From: a virus
Strand: one strand, 5' to 3'
Virus record (IMG/VR): IMGVR_UViG_3300010885_006389
Coordinates: 1 to 31,053 of that record
DNA: 31,053 nucleotides
Within the stretch, counting starts at the first letter, position 1; each line of letters opens with the position of its first letter. A program made the translations under genes and the position numbers. The notes below the pieces were generated by a model. It worked only from the letters and a program-made list of their open reading frames with translations. It made no database searches and had not been told where the DNA came from. Positions 15,201-24,300 of this stretch are shown one piece after another.

Positions 15201-18200
15201 GATGGAGATAAAATTCCTGCACTACTTGAGCCAGGGGAATTTGTTGTTAATAAAAACGCAGCAAAGCAATACGGTGGGCTACTTAACGACATTAACTTTA
15301 ACAAAGCTCCAAGATTTCAAACTGGAGATAAGGTAGAAACAAGTAATGCTTACTCTGCAGAAGAATTAAGTCAAATACTTGGTAGAACAAGAAAAACTCC
15401 AGGAAAAATACATCCAGCAACTGGAGCATTTGGTGCGTCAATTGAAGGTATGTCTGTAGAAAGAATAAACGCACTAATGCTTGGTGCTGGTATTGATCCA
15501 AAAGATTACTTAGAGTCTATTAGAAAAGGTGCAATCGCACTAGATAAGCAAGACAGACTTTATCACACAGCTGGTCATGTATTTTTAGATGGGCTTAATC
15601 CCCCAAACAAATCAGATTTAATTAGAAAACTAGACGAATCAATTACAAGAAAAATAAGTGCTATGGGCGGAATGTTAAATGATACAAACAATCCCCTTCA
15701 TAGAATTACTGATTCTGTATTTTTTGGCTCAGGAGACTCTAGGTTATTAAGTCACTGGAGACAATTTTCAGTACAGTCAAGTAGAATTGATAGTATTGGT
15801 AGAAGATCTCCGTCTAACCAAAGAATAAAAACTTTTGGTGACGATGGGGAAATGATTAAGTATGACAAGTTGGTTGGAAAAGCACCAAAAGGTGGCGAAA
15901 AAACAACCTTCTTCCATTCTGCAAATGAAGATTGGTCTAGATCAATTGGCTCAAAAATACTAAGAAGGCAGTTGGGGGGAGGGGTTCCAGGATTTGTAAG
16001 TGGCGGCTCCACCCTTGAAGATATTTGGGGCGATAATCAAAGAATATATCGTGCACCACAATGGCAGGGACCAAGATTACCAGTTGACTATGGGTTTAAA
16101 ACTCGCTTACCAGTAGATGCCAAACATCCATTCTTTTCAACAGAAGAGCAAGCAGAAGCATATCGTCAAGAATATCTTTCAACACCTCGTGGTGGAAGCG
16201 AAAAATTAGATCTTAGAGACATTTACAGATTTGATAACGATGAGTATAACCTACAGGCATTGGCAAACACTTGGCAACAGGGTCCAAAAGGCATTAGAAA
16301 TTATCCAGACAAACTAGAAGCATTATTACGTTTCTTTACTCCAATTAAACAAGCAATGACCCTGAGAAGAAAGTCGATGTTGGGAATTCCTGGAGAAATG
16401 CCAGACGCTCAACAGATTGCTATATTAAAAGCACTTGAGTCTGGCAACTACGAATCAATACTTGGAAGTAAATTTAGCCTAGCTGGAAAGCCTTCTGCAT
16501 ATACAGAGTGGGGACCATCATGGTTAATGTCTCGTGAATTCCATGAACACCCTCTTAAAATGCGTCAAGCGGAAAATATGGTATCTAACGCTCAGTCAGA
16601 GATAGAAAATTTGGAGCGTTTTGTAGCAAATTTGCAAAGCCCAGACAAAGAAACATCTAAATTTGCTAGAGAGCAACTTGTAAAAATAAATTCTTTGTTT
16701 AAATCAGCCGAAGACATTACTCCAGAAAATATAGAAAAGCTTAGACAATCCAAGCAAAGAATGCTTGAAATGCAAATTGAATCACAAAAAGCATTGTCAC
16801 CAATGGGAATAAAGCCAAGAGATGTAATTTTCCAAAGACTATTCGGTGCTGGAACACCAATGCTGGATATTTCTGCAGCCAACCCAAATGCAAAATATCG
16901 TGGAACAAAGCTTATGGAAAGAGAATGGCTTGCAAATCCTGGAGAGCCAACCTTAGATTCAATTTCTCAAGCATGGATACCACCAAATCAGTACTTGGGT
17001 GGAAAACATTTATATCCAGAATGGGTAAAAAATCTTCCATATGTTCTTAATATGAAACAACGTGGGGGAATTCAGCATCTTGCATTTGGCGGTTCAGCTT
17101 TAGAAAGAATGGCGTATAAACCAATCAACATGATTTCTCAAATTAGAAATTACTTAAGAATGGTAAAGCTTCTTAAAAGAGGGGTGTATCATGGTTCATA
17201 TTCTGGAATAGAAGAACTACCAGTTGGTGGAGGAAAGTTACTATTTGACAATGAAGGTGGCGAAGATGTTGCATTTGGTGGGATGCAATTATTTGGAACA
17301 ACAGATTACAAAGAAGCAAGTTCTTATGCTACTAATCAATTCACCGAATCGGATACTGAAAACTCAGCAGTTTATAGATTGCTTGGAGTGCCTTTTGGAA
17401 AATATATAAATTATGCATCAGTTAATGATGAAAAAATTGATAGTTCTCCTCGTAATATAAAAGCTCTTAAAAGACAGAATTACGATTTATGGAAGTATAT
17501 GACCGCTCCTGAGCAACAAGGTCGTACAAAGAGCACTCAAGACAACACTGCAGATGCTTTTTCTAAACTTGGGATAAAAGGTTTCTTTAGTACCACCCCT
17601 GCAGTTGGTAGCAGACTTAACGAAGAACAAAAAAGGAATATGTGGACAGTTTTTACATCTCCCAAAGGAATAAGCCTAGCTGATTCACCAAATAAAGGAC
17701 CAGAACTATCTATTTTTGATTTGCTAAAATCTTTAATGTCTCAGCGTAGTGGAAATAAAGAATTAAGAGAATGGTTTGAGTCTAAGGGGCATAAGTTCCA
17801 AACTGGCGGAAGTCCTTGGGTTCCAGGAAGCGGGAACGGAGATAGAGTTCCCGCCATGCTTGAACCAGGAGAGTTTGTTGTTAATAAAAAAGCAGCAAAA
17901 CAGTATGACGGATTGCTAAATCACTTAAACTGGAATGCTGCTCCAAGATTTGCTACAGGCTCTGGAGAGCCAGGAAAAGAAACATTGTTTGGGAGTATTG
18001 TTAATAAACTCTTTGGTCCACTAACTACTGGTATGCAAATGGCAGCAGGTGCCGAAAGGTCAAAAGCAAATCGTGGACAAACAAGAGAAACAGATCCTAC
18101 TAAAATTGTTGCTCAAATTACTGTAAGTGCAAAAACATTTAAAGATGGAGTGGATTCTATCACTACCCCAATTGATGCTATGAGGAGGCAAGTTGTTAAA

Positions 18201-20888
18201 GCAGAGGTAGGACTACAAGATTTAGCAACTAGTATCAGGGCAGCAACAGGTGCAACAGCACAATCAGCAAAAGAGGCAATAAAAGAAAGAAAACAAAAGG
18301 TAAAAGATTTAATTCCAACTAGAGATACAAGTCTTCAAGGGCAGGTAAGAAAGTTGTCAAAAGAGGATCAAAGAAAATTTGTTTTGGGTGCTCCAAACCC
18401 AATAGAACCATATGGTCAAGATCAACGTGGATTAGTTCCAAGATATGAAAAGCCACCTCGAAAATTTGACGCACTAGGGGAAAAAGTAAAAGCCTCTTTT
18501 AAACAGGGTCCAGGAATTGGCTCTATGATTGGAGCACAATTTGGTGGAATGGCAATTTCAGGATTGGCAAGCAAAATGCAGCCAGGAATGGCACAATCTG
18601 GAGTAACTGGTGCAGCAACTGGATTACAGATGGGTGCCATGCTTGGACCATACGGAATGTTGGCGGGAGCAGCAATTGGAGGAATTTTTGGCGTAGTATC
18701 AAATAAAATTGCTGAGGCTAAACAAAAAGCAAAAGTTGCATCAGATGGATTAAGAGACGCTATTAGCCCAAGTTCGGTAGCATTAAATAATTTAGGCATT
18801 AAGGTTAGAAGCTTTTCGGATGCGGTTATAAAAGCTGGTAGGGAGTCGGACAAAGCAGCAACAAATATTGAAAGAATTGCAAACTCCTACAAATCTTCTG
18901 GAGACGAACAAACAACTAATGCACTTAAGTATATAGGTGATTTGCTAAAAGAAGGAAAGACTGGACAAATTGGAACATTGTCAACAAAGCGATATGCAAC
19001 TCAAATTCTTCAAGGGGTAAGCCCAGGAAAAGCTAGAGAAGATTTATTGGGATATTTGCAAGCAGCTGGAGTTGGATCTTACACCGCATCCAATATTGTT
19101 TCCAAAGCAACCAAAAATATTGATCCAGAAAATGCTTTGGGAAAGGTTTTTGGAAAAATTCTTCCAAAAGAAAGGGCACCTTTACCTCGTGGACCTCGTG
19201 CCCCTGCCCTACCACCAGGATTTGTAGAAAAAACTTTAGACAAAAACGATTATAAATCAATAGGCACAGCTTTGTCAACACAAGCCCTGACTGCAAACCC
19301 TAGAATTTTAGGACAGGCAATTCAAAATCTAGATGCATTGCAAAAAACCGCAGCAAACAACAAGAACTCCTTTGAAGAATTCAACAGGGTGGTCAAAGAG
19401 TCCGATCCATCCTTAGCAAAACTTAACCTATCAATGAAGAATGCTGGTGCTGCAGGATCAAGCATTGTCAGAGTAAATGCCCTCATGGTTAATGGAATGC
19501 AAATGACTGCAGAGGAAGCAAAAGCTTTATCTCTAGACATAGTTGCACTTGCAGCAGCAGAACGTAAGCTTTCTCAAGAAATGAGCGTATCTACTGCAAC
19601 ACAATCAATGATGACAAAGGCAACGGCAAAAGATGCACAAAGTGGTACCCTAGCTAAAACTGCTACGGAAATTGCAATTGATTCTAAGCAAAAACAAATT
19701 GAAGCAATTCAAGACTACATCAACCAACAACAAAAATTAATTAATCAAATTGATAAAGAAAAGTCTGCAAGAGATAAGGCATTCCAATCAAGCCAGCAGC
19801 AAATAAATAATGAAAGAACTTTGGCAGATCTTCAGGCGGGAATTACAAGAGCTGGAGCAACTGGAGATCTTATCTCTATGGCAAAAGCTCAAAGTGATTA
19901 TAATGCAGAAATAGCAAAGCAAGCAGAGCAAAAGAAAAAAGATGCTGCAGATGCTGTTGACGATAAGAGAATTGCCGTGATTCAAAAAAGAATTGAAAAA
20001 TCAAATAATCAAATTGATGATCTAAATAAACAAATGTCTAAGCTGCAAAAAGTTGCTGCGAATGCAATTACCCCAGTTGTAAAAGAATCTACTAAGGCTC
20101 AAGATGCTGTAGAGGGAATTCAGAAAAGAATGAAAACCTTATTAAATTCAAAATCTTATACAGAAAAAGAAGAGTTTTACGATCTTATTAAGGGGGACAA
20201 GGGTATTCAGGGCTACATGAAGATTGCTGGAACATCTGCAGATGATTTATCAAAAGCAATTGGCAAGGTTTGGAAGTCAGATGGAATTTCTAACGCAGAT
20301 TTAAATGGAAGATTGGATCTTGCTGCTGCAAAAATGGGAGAGTTTGGGGATAAGACAGAAAAGGCAACAAGGTTGCAAAGAGTATTTAATATGCTTCTTG
20401 CAGATCCAAAATTAAAAATTCAGCAAGCTGTCGACAAAGAGGCATTAGAGTGGGAAAAAGCTCATCCAAAACCAACCGCCTTGGCAAAAGCAAGAGGTGT
20501 CGCCACAGCAACAAGAGCTGGAACAGGGGTGGCTACTGGAGGATATATTACTGGTCCAGGAACTGCAACATCAGACTCAATTCCCGCAATGCTTTCAAAT
20601 GGCGAGTATGTTGTTCAAGCATCATCCGTAGGTAAATACGGAGTAGCTATGTTAAATTCAATTAACAATGGAACATTTGGTCCAAGATATGCTACTGGCG
20701 GGATTGTAAAGAATTACTCCATTGGTGATAGGGGATCTAATTCTTCATTAAGCAGTAATGCAGTGTATAATATTACAGTAAGCGTTGATACAAATGCTAA
20801 TCCAGATGAAATTGCAAATAAGATTATGAGAACAATTCAAAGAGAACAGAAATCTATGTCTACTGGTAGAAGTATGGGTGGTTTCTAG
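12258..20888 (+). CDS. Tape measure protein with embedded modules, two of them ADP-ribosyltransferase-like
   Basis: The start is GTG, with GGAGG (12245-12249) 8 bases upstream; 2876 residues. Residues 1-170 are coiled-coil. Residues 175-490 match the TP901-type tape measure core (TQWAGRQLTVGLTVPLSAFG, LVEGLPRAAVVVKQLGGSYK). A hydrophobic segment spans 538-565. A Gly-rich PGEFVV motif occurs at 971-1023 and 1849-1901, with a third divergent copy at 2760-2813. Between the first two lie three modules split by linkers at 1238 and 1601; the module at 1643-1800 (VYHGS, FGTTDYKEASSYA, KLGIKGFF) resembles ART-PolyVal domains. Residues 2090-2148 form a Gly-rich hydrophobic stretch and 2475-2600 a long coiled coil. 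It sets tail length and is expelled at infection. Tape measure identity is sure; module functions are inference. Confidence 0.92.
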   Translation: MVNRIDIEVSALGNFSQIQTELTKLKATIAQLQSQPLLGTSGQETAKEIQNVQKRFDQMVLSTRAFNVQMVEMSDSVDKFGQNLERGKLKLHDYFKIYRENARGIRNELDELADRQARIGKSVIIPDALKTGYSRVITSINADLKTLGAQEDAVRIKAQALNTVIRGMGTELVNLGKNTQWAGRQLTVGLTVPLSAFGAAAAKAFRDVDKELTRMAKVYGDGVTQTSEKTISEIRSQTLALANELAATYGMAAQQTAAVAADLAATGLQGNDLLKATKETMRLSTLGELDQQSAIKATVALQRTFRLSTKDLTESINYLNAVENQTSTSLGDLVEGLPRAAVVVKQLGGSYKDLSAMMVAMREAGVPAAEAANSIKSAMASIINPSTKATESLKSFGIDIQDITTKNAGNLIGMIRDLQSALDSIGGTNKVRMIEEIFGKFQFAKVTALLDNLGKAGSQTQRAFQLAASSSSQLATLAESELKRQTESVSGRYNRAIQDFKTKIVPLGEQVTKWATTAMNVFNKFLDILNKFAPLKNLFVGLFGGLAIVGPVLMMTGIMANLVGSIIKGANAFRMFKDGFKTGGLREAFSSIQNFYQNIDISAMAAAQNTQQFGSNALNAVKAFEVLNLELVKLKERLHDLALHPITLNLKTNYASLSDEELYAMNLYEKDSKQQGGERPHYTSKSDAMRMYQSNPSSYRHLQEIEKDYISQHGPQEGARKFKQYFEEGQSAQYGMVQQGGAAALLQQRYGKENVIYGPKSGVTKEEIYTREVARLVDIHDQILTGKIKDQELAAEQLTRILGTESKKDQTLNAAELSKLESIVAQVTFAEEQMEKAVIDNLVQQKAVLSGSAESIEELNIEIKRIMTTGDPKSRAARVGAAWSNFLNTLSQEAIDEITTLRNTLSTYAGASTPQQTLMMARNVEARIARQALEAGDIRAAQLGPGETMGAQRIRSALVAYTPSFPQKLQTGGSPWVPGSGDGDKIPALLEPGEFVVNKNAAKQYGGLLNDINFNKAPRFQTGDKVETSNAYSAEELSQILGRTRKTPGKIHPATGAFGASIEGMSVERINALMLGAGIDPKDYLESIRKGAIALDKQDRLYHTAGHVFLDGLNPPNKSDLIRKLDESITRKISAMGGMLNDTNNPLHRITDSVFFGSGDSRLLSHWRQFSVQSSRIDSIGRRSPSNQRIKTFGDDGEMIKYDKLVGKAPKGGEKTTFFHSANEDWSRSIGSKILRRQLGGGVPGFVSGGSTLEDIWGDNQRIYRAPQWQGPRLPVDYGFKTRLPVDAKHPFFSTEEQAEAYRQEYLSTPRGGSEKLDLRDIYRFDNDEYNLQALANTWQQGPKGIRNYPDKLEALLRFFTPIKQAMTLRRKSMLGIPGEMPDAQQIAILKALESGNYESILGSKFSLAGKPSAYTEWGPSWLMSREFHEHPLKMRQAENMVSNAQSEIENLERFVANLQSPDKETSKFAREQLVKINSLFKSAEDITPENIEKLRQSKQRMLEMQIESQKALSPMGIKPRDVIFQRLFGAGTPMLDISAANPNAKYRGTKLMEREWLANPGEPTLDSISQAWIPPNQYLGGKHLYPEWVKNLPYVLNMKQRGGIQHLAFGGSALERMAYKPINMISQIRNYLRMVKLLKRGVYHGSYSGIEELPVGGGKLLFDNEGGEDVAFGGMQLFGTTDYKEASSYATNQFTESDTENSAVYRLLGVPFGKYINYASVNDEKIDSSPRNIKALKRQNYDLWKYMTAPEQQGRTKSTQDNTADAFSKLGIKGFFSTTPAVGSRLNEEQKRNMWTVFTSPKGISLADSPNKGPELSIFDLLKSLMSQRSGNKELREWFESKGHKFQTGGSPWVPGSGNGDRVPAMLEPGEFVVNKKAAKQYDGLLNHLNWNAAPRFATGSGEPGKETLFGSIVNKLFGPLTTGMQMAAGAERSKANRGQTRETDPTKIVAQITVSAKTFKDGVDSITTPIDAMRRQVVKAEVGLQDLATSIRAATGATAQSAKEAIKERKQKVKDLIPTRDTSLQGQVRKLSKEDQRKFVLGAPNPIEPYGQDQRGLVPRYEKPPRKFDALGEKVKASFKQGPGIGSMIGAQFGGMAISGLASKMQPGMAQSGVTGAATGLQMGAMLGPYGMLAGAAIGGIFGVVSNKIAEAKQKAKVASDGLRDAISPSSVALNNLGIKVRSFSDAVIKAGRESDKAATNIERIANSYKSSGDEQTTNALKYIGDLLKEGKTGQIGTLSTKRYATQILQGVSPGKAREDLLGYLQAAGVGSYTASNIVSKATKNIDPENALGKVFGKILPKERAPLPRGPRAPALPPGFVEKTLDKNDYKSIGTALSTQALTANPRILGQAIQNLDALQKTAANNKNSFEEFNRVVKESDPSLAKLNLSMKNAGAAGSSIVRVNALMVNGMQMTAEEAKALSLDIVALAAAERKLSQEMSVSTATQSMMTKATAKDAQSGTLAKTATEIAIDSKQKQIEAIQDYINQQQKLINQIDKEKSARDKAFQSSQQQINNERTLADLQAGITRAGATGDLISMAKAQSDYNAEIAKQAEQKKKDAADAVDDKRIAVIQKRIEKSNNQIDDLNKQMSKLQKVAANAITPVVKESTKAQDAVEGIQKRMKTLLNSKSYTEKEEFYDLIKGDKGIQGYMKIAGTSADDLSKAIGKVWKSDGISNADLNGRLDLAAAKMGEFGDKTEKATRLQRVFNMLLADPKLKIQQAVDKEALEWEKAHPKPTALAKARGVATATRAGTGVATGGYITGPGTATSDSIPAMLSNGEYVVQASSVGKYGVAMLNSINNGTFGPRYATGGIVKNYSIGDRGSNSSLSSNAVYNITVSVDTNANPDEIANKIMRTIQREQKSMSTGRSMGGF
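15168..15326 (+). repeat. First copy of the 53-residue PGEFVV repeat in the tape measure gene
   Basis: It encodes TGGSPWVPGSGDGDKIPALL then EPGEFVVNKNAAKQYGGLLN and DINFNKAPRFQTG. The second copy at 17802-17960 is nearly the same in protein and close in DNA. The two direct repeats flank the inserted modules. Confidence 0.85.
17802..17960 (+). repeat. Second copy of the 53-residue PGEFVV repeat in the tape measure gene
   Basis: It encodes TGGSPWVPGSGNGDRVPAML then EPGEFVVNKKAAKQYDGLLN and HLNWNAAPRFATG. A third, more divergent copy lies at 20535-20696 (SDSIPAMLSNGEYVV, GPRYATGG), where such motifs usually sit near the end of tape measure proteins. Confidence 0.85.
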
Positions 20889-21397
20889 TGGGATATTCGG
20901 CAAGTGCGGGATTTTTGGTTGCCACCCAATCAGCATCTAATACACTCTATGCCCTCACTGATCACAATCGCCAACCAATGAAAATTGGATATGAAACAAT
21001 TGAAAAGACAAATCGCATGGCAAATGGTACTATGAGAAAGTATGTAGTTGCCAAAAAGAAAAAGATTTCAACTTCTTGGAATATGATTCCATCTGGAACA
21101 TTTAGTCCAGGATCACAATCTAGCGAAGGCTACAATTTTACGGTAGATGGAAAGATGGGCGGGGCTTGGATGAAGGCTTTTTATGAAGCAAACTTATTTA
21201 AACCAGTACTACTAAGAACTGTTTTGTCAGAAGAATCATCCTATCTGTCTAGTTCTTCTGCTACATTTTACGCATCTCCATCAGCATCAGCTTACGAAGA
21301 TCAGTGGGTATTTATTACAAGTTTTAATTACACTGTTAGCAAGAGGCTGGGACTAACAGATTATGTAGACATTGATATAGAGTTTACGGAGATTTAA
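20888..21397 (+). CDS. Minor tail protein, distal tail candidate
   Basis: The GTG start overlaps the tape measure stop by one base (TAGTG), with GGGTGG just upstream as ribosome site. The product has 169 residues, is beta-rich and has a basic patch (YVVAKKKKISTSWNMIPSG). The C-terminal strand pattern (WVFITSFNYTVSKRLGLTDY, VDIDIEFTEI) is like tube-fold proteins. The first gene after the tape measure usually encodes the distal tail protein that starts the tube and carries the tip. I see no further signature, so the exact role is inferred from position and the final strand pattern. Confidence 0.7.
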   Translation: MGYSASAGFLVATQSASNTLYALTDHNRQPMKIGYETIEKTNRMANGTMRKYVVAKKKKISTSWNMIPSGTFSPGSQSSEGYNFTVDGKMGGAWMKAFYEANLFKPVLLRTVLSEESSYLSSSSATFYASPSASAYEDQWVFITSFNYTVSKRLGLTDYVDIDIEFTEI

Positions 21398-24300
21398 TGT
21401 TAGGTAGTTCATTAACTCAACAATTATTTGCTTCCGCCAATTCTATTGCAGCAATACCACAAGTTAATGCTGAGTGGAATTATAACTCTTTCTTACAACC
21501 ATCAGTTGTAACATCAGCAAGTACGGCAAAGATTACATCGGTAAATCTTAATGCATCATCATCCTGGAACAATGATACAGTTGGCGGAATAATTAATTCT
21601 TTAATTTCACAATCTGCAGCGGGTATTGGTCAAATAACAATTGACGATACTTCTGGCTCTGCCGTAATCTTTACAACACTAAAGAGATTAAGTGAAACGG
21701 GATCCGATGGGTCTGGAAACATAACATCTAGAGTTAAGTCCAACACAATATCTTTGGGTGCCGAAGGTAAGGGTCTTTTCTATAAATTGGCTTTTTATGT
21801 AAAAGTCGGTGGTGTAAATTATACCGATGGATATCCATCAATAATTACTGGCTCAGTCACAAGTATTGTTAATCCTTCTGCAACATCATCAACTTATTAT
21901 CGAGTAGTGGGAGTCGGTTCTAGTGGACAAACTCTGGGACTGGATATGGTTGGAAACACCGATCTTATTACAGCAAGTGTTTCAAGTGCTTCAACCAACT
22001 CAGCATCTGTAACACTAAAGTGGGCTGCAGACCCAAATGCAACATCCTACAGAGTCTATCGCTCTGATGACACATTAAGTACAACATATAAAACAACAAC
22101 ATCTAGCACATCCTACACAGACTACATTAATTCAGATCCCAGCAGTATTCCAGAGCCATCTGAACCCGCAGCATTTAGTAGTCATATTCAGGTTTCTCCT
22201 CAAATTATTGCAAACAACTCAACAGCTTCAAATGTTCAGGTTGTGTCATTTATCAGATCAACAAATGTGTCAACTGGACAAATGGAAAGAACTCAGGCTT
22301 CTATAGAGGCTGTGGTGGATATTTGGAAAAAGGTAGAAATTTGGTTCGGTTCTCCTGGGACCAAGGATGATACAGATTCTCCAAGCATCTCTAACTTCAG
22401 TTTATCTTTAAACATGCTCTCTGATTATGAAAATGCACAACTTTTAGCAGACAACTTTTCTTTGTATCAGGTTACAGAACACGATTTCTTTTTAAACGAA
22501 TACTTTCCAGCAGAGTCAGCTTTCTCACCATTTAGACCTGGAGAAGCACTACTAAACAACCTTATTCCAACATCCGACAGAAAGGTTCAAAGTTTTACTC
22601 CAACACCCACTACAAAACCAATTACATTTGCGGTTAAGACCCCACAATTCTATTTGGCAAAAGAAGTTTTGTCACCTACCATGCAGTTGCTTCCATCAGC
22701 GTACGATAAATTTAAGTATTATGTCTCAGACAAAGATCATAAGTCTATCCAAGCCGTTTACGACTCCTACATCTCTATTAATAAAATTGTTTTGAAATAT
22801 GCAACATCATTCAATACAATTTCCTCTGGGTCAGTAACAATCTACACTGGTTCTGCAAATACGGCATCAGTCATACCACTAACCAGCTCTGATTTTACAG
22901 CAAGCGGTCTTACAGTTTTGTATTACAATGGAACTGGATGGTCTACAAGTTCTTGGTCATCCCCACCAACTTTAAATACAGACGGATCACTGAAGAATGT
23001 TGTTTCTCAGGTTAGGGGAATAAAGTTTGCTGCAGGAACGGTAACGCCAAAAGACTTTAGTGCTTACGGATCTAATGGCAACCTTTATACGGGAGATGAT
23101 TTAAGAAAGATACACATTGTTGAATTTTCCCCCAGGTTAGAGGTAGACTTATCGGATATCTTGCAAGAGTATTCTGTTAAAAAAGACCTTACGTCCCCAA
23201 ATTCTAATGGGTTTCCATTATCATACATCAATTCAAATACAGGAACTTTAAGTTTTAGCAATATTCCAATTTATCAATCAAGCGGATCTGCCTTTACCAT
23301 ATTTGAAAATCAATCAAAGAGTGCAACCTTCTATAATCTTATGAGGCAGGGAGTTAAATTTACCGCATTCCTGAAGTCACCATCATTTCAAACAGACCTC
23401 ACAGAAAATGTTCCACAATTTGTTATGTATTCCAATAGCTGGGACATAAATGATATTGGCGATGTTTCTGTAGACCTATTTGACATAACAAAGGTATTTT
23501 CACAAGGGTCAGAAGCACCACAGTTTTCTACAGAAAAAAGTGATTTGTTTTCTATTATCACAACAATACTTAACATTTCTGGTTTTAGTGACTATGACTA
23601 TGACGGACTAAAAAATGTTTGCCTGTCAACAACAAGAAGTACAAACTTTTGGTTTGATGAGACCAAAACGGTATTTGAAAACTTACAAGATATATTCATA
23701 ACACATCAAATAGGCGCATATATTGATGAGTATGGCATAATGAGATTTAAGAGTCTGTCTCAAATATTCAATCAGTTTAACAAATTTAATTTTTCTGCAA
23801 ATTTTGCTGTAACAGATACAGCATCAGTAGTTGCAGGATCAAACTATATTGCAAATATTATTCCAGATTCTTATTCAGAATCTATTTCAGAAAAAATAGG
23901 AAAAATCGTTGCAAGATATAGAATTGCTCAAGGAAACGATAGTGCAGACGTTAATACAAAAAATAAAGGTGCAGCACAACTAATTTCTACTAATACTGAA
24001 ACTGCAGCACAAGTTTGGCAGGAAGACAATAATACTGGTTTGCCTAGTTTTGAGTTAAGCGACAGTTTACTATTAAATGACTCCTACCTAAGTTTTGACC
24101 CACAAAAACAGTTTGGTGGTAATCCAAGACTAACTTTGTCTAATTATGAGGGGGACCTGATGGTTGGTAATGAAATTGTTGGATACTCTGGCATAGAGTA
24201 CCGATTCTACTCAAAGGGTTCAAGTAATAAATATGTCACTAAGATTGTAAAGGGTTCCGCAGACATAGCAGAGGGAGTAAGCTACCTAAAAAGCATTTAT

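Noticed and set aside
18422-18853. 143-codon antisense open frame in the tape measure gene
   Set aside because: It mirrors the Gly/Ala-rich hydrophobic stretch of the tape measure and has no start signals.
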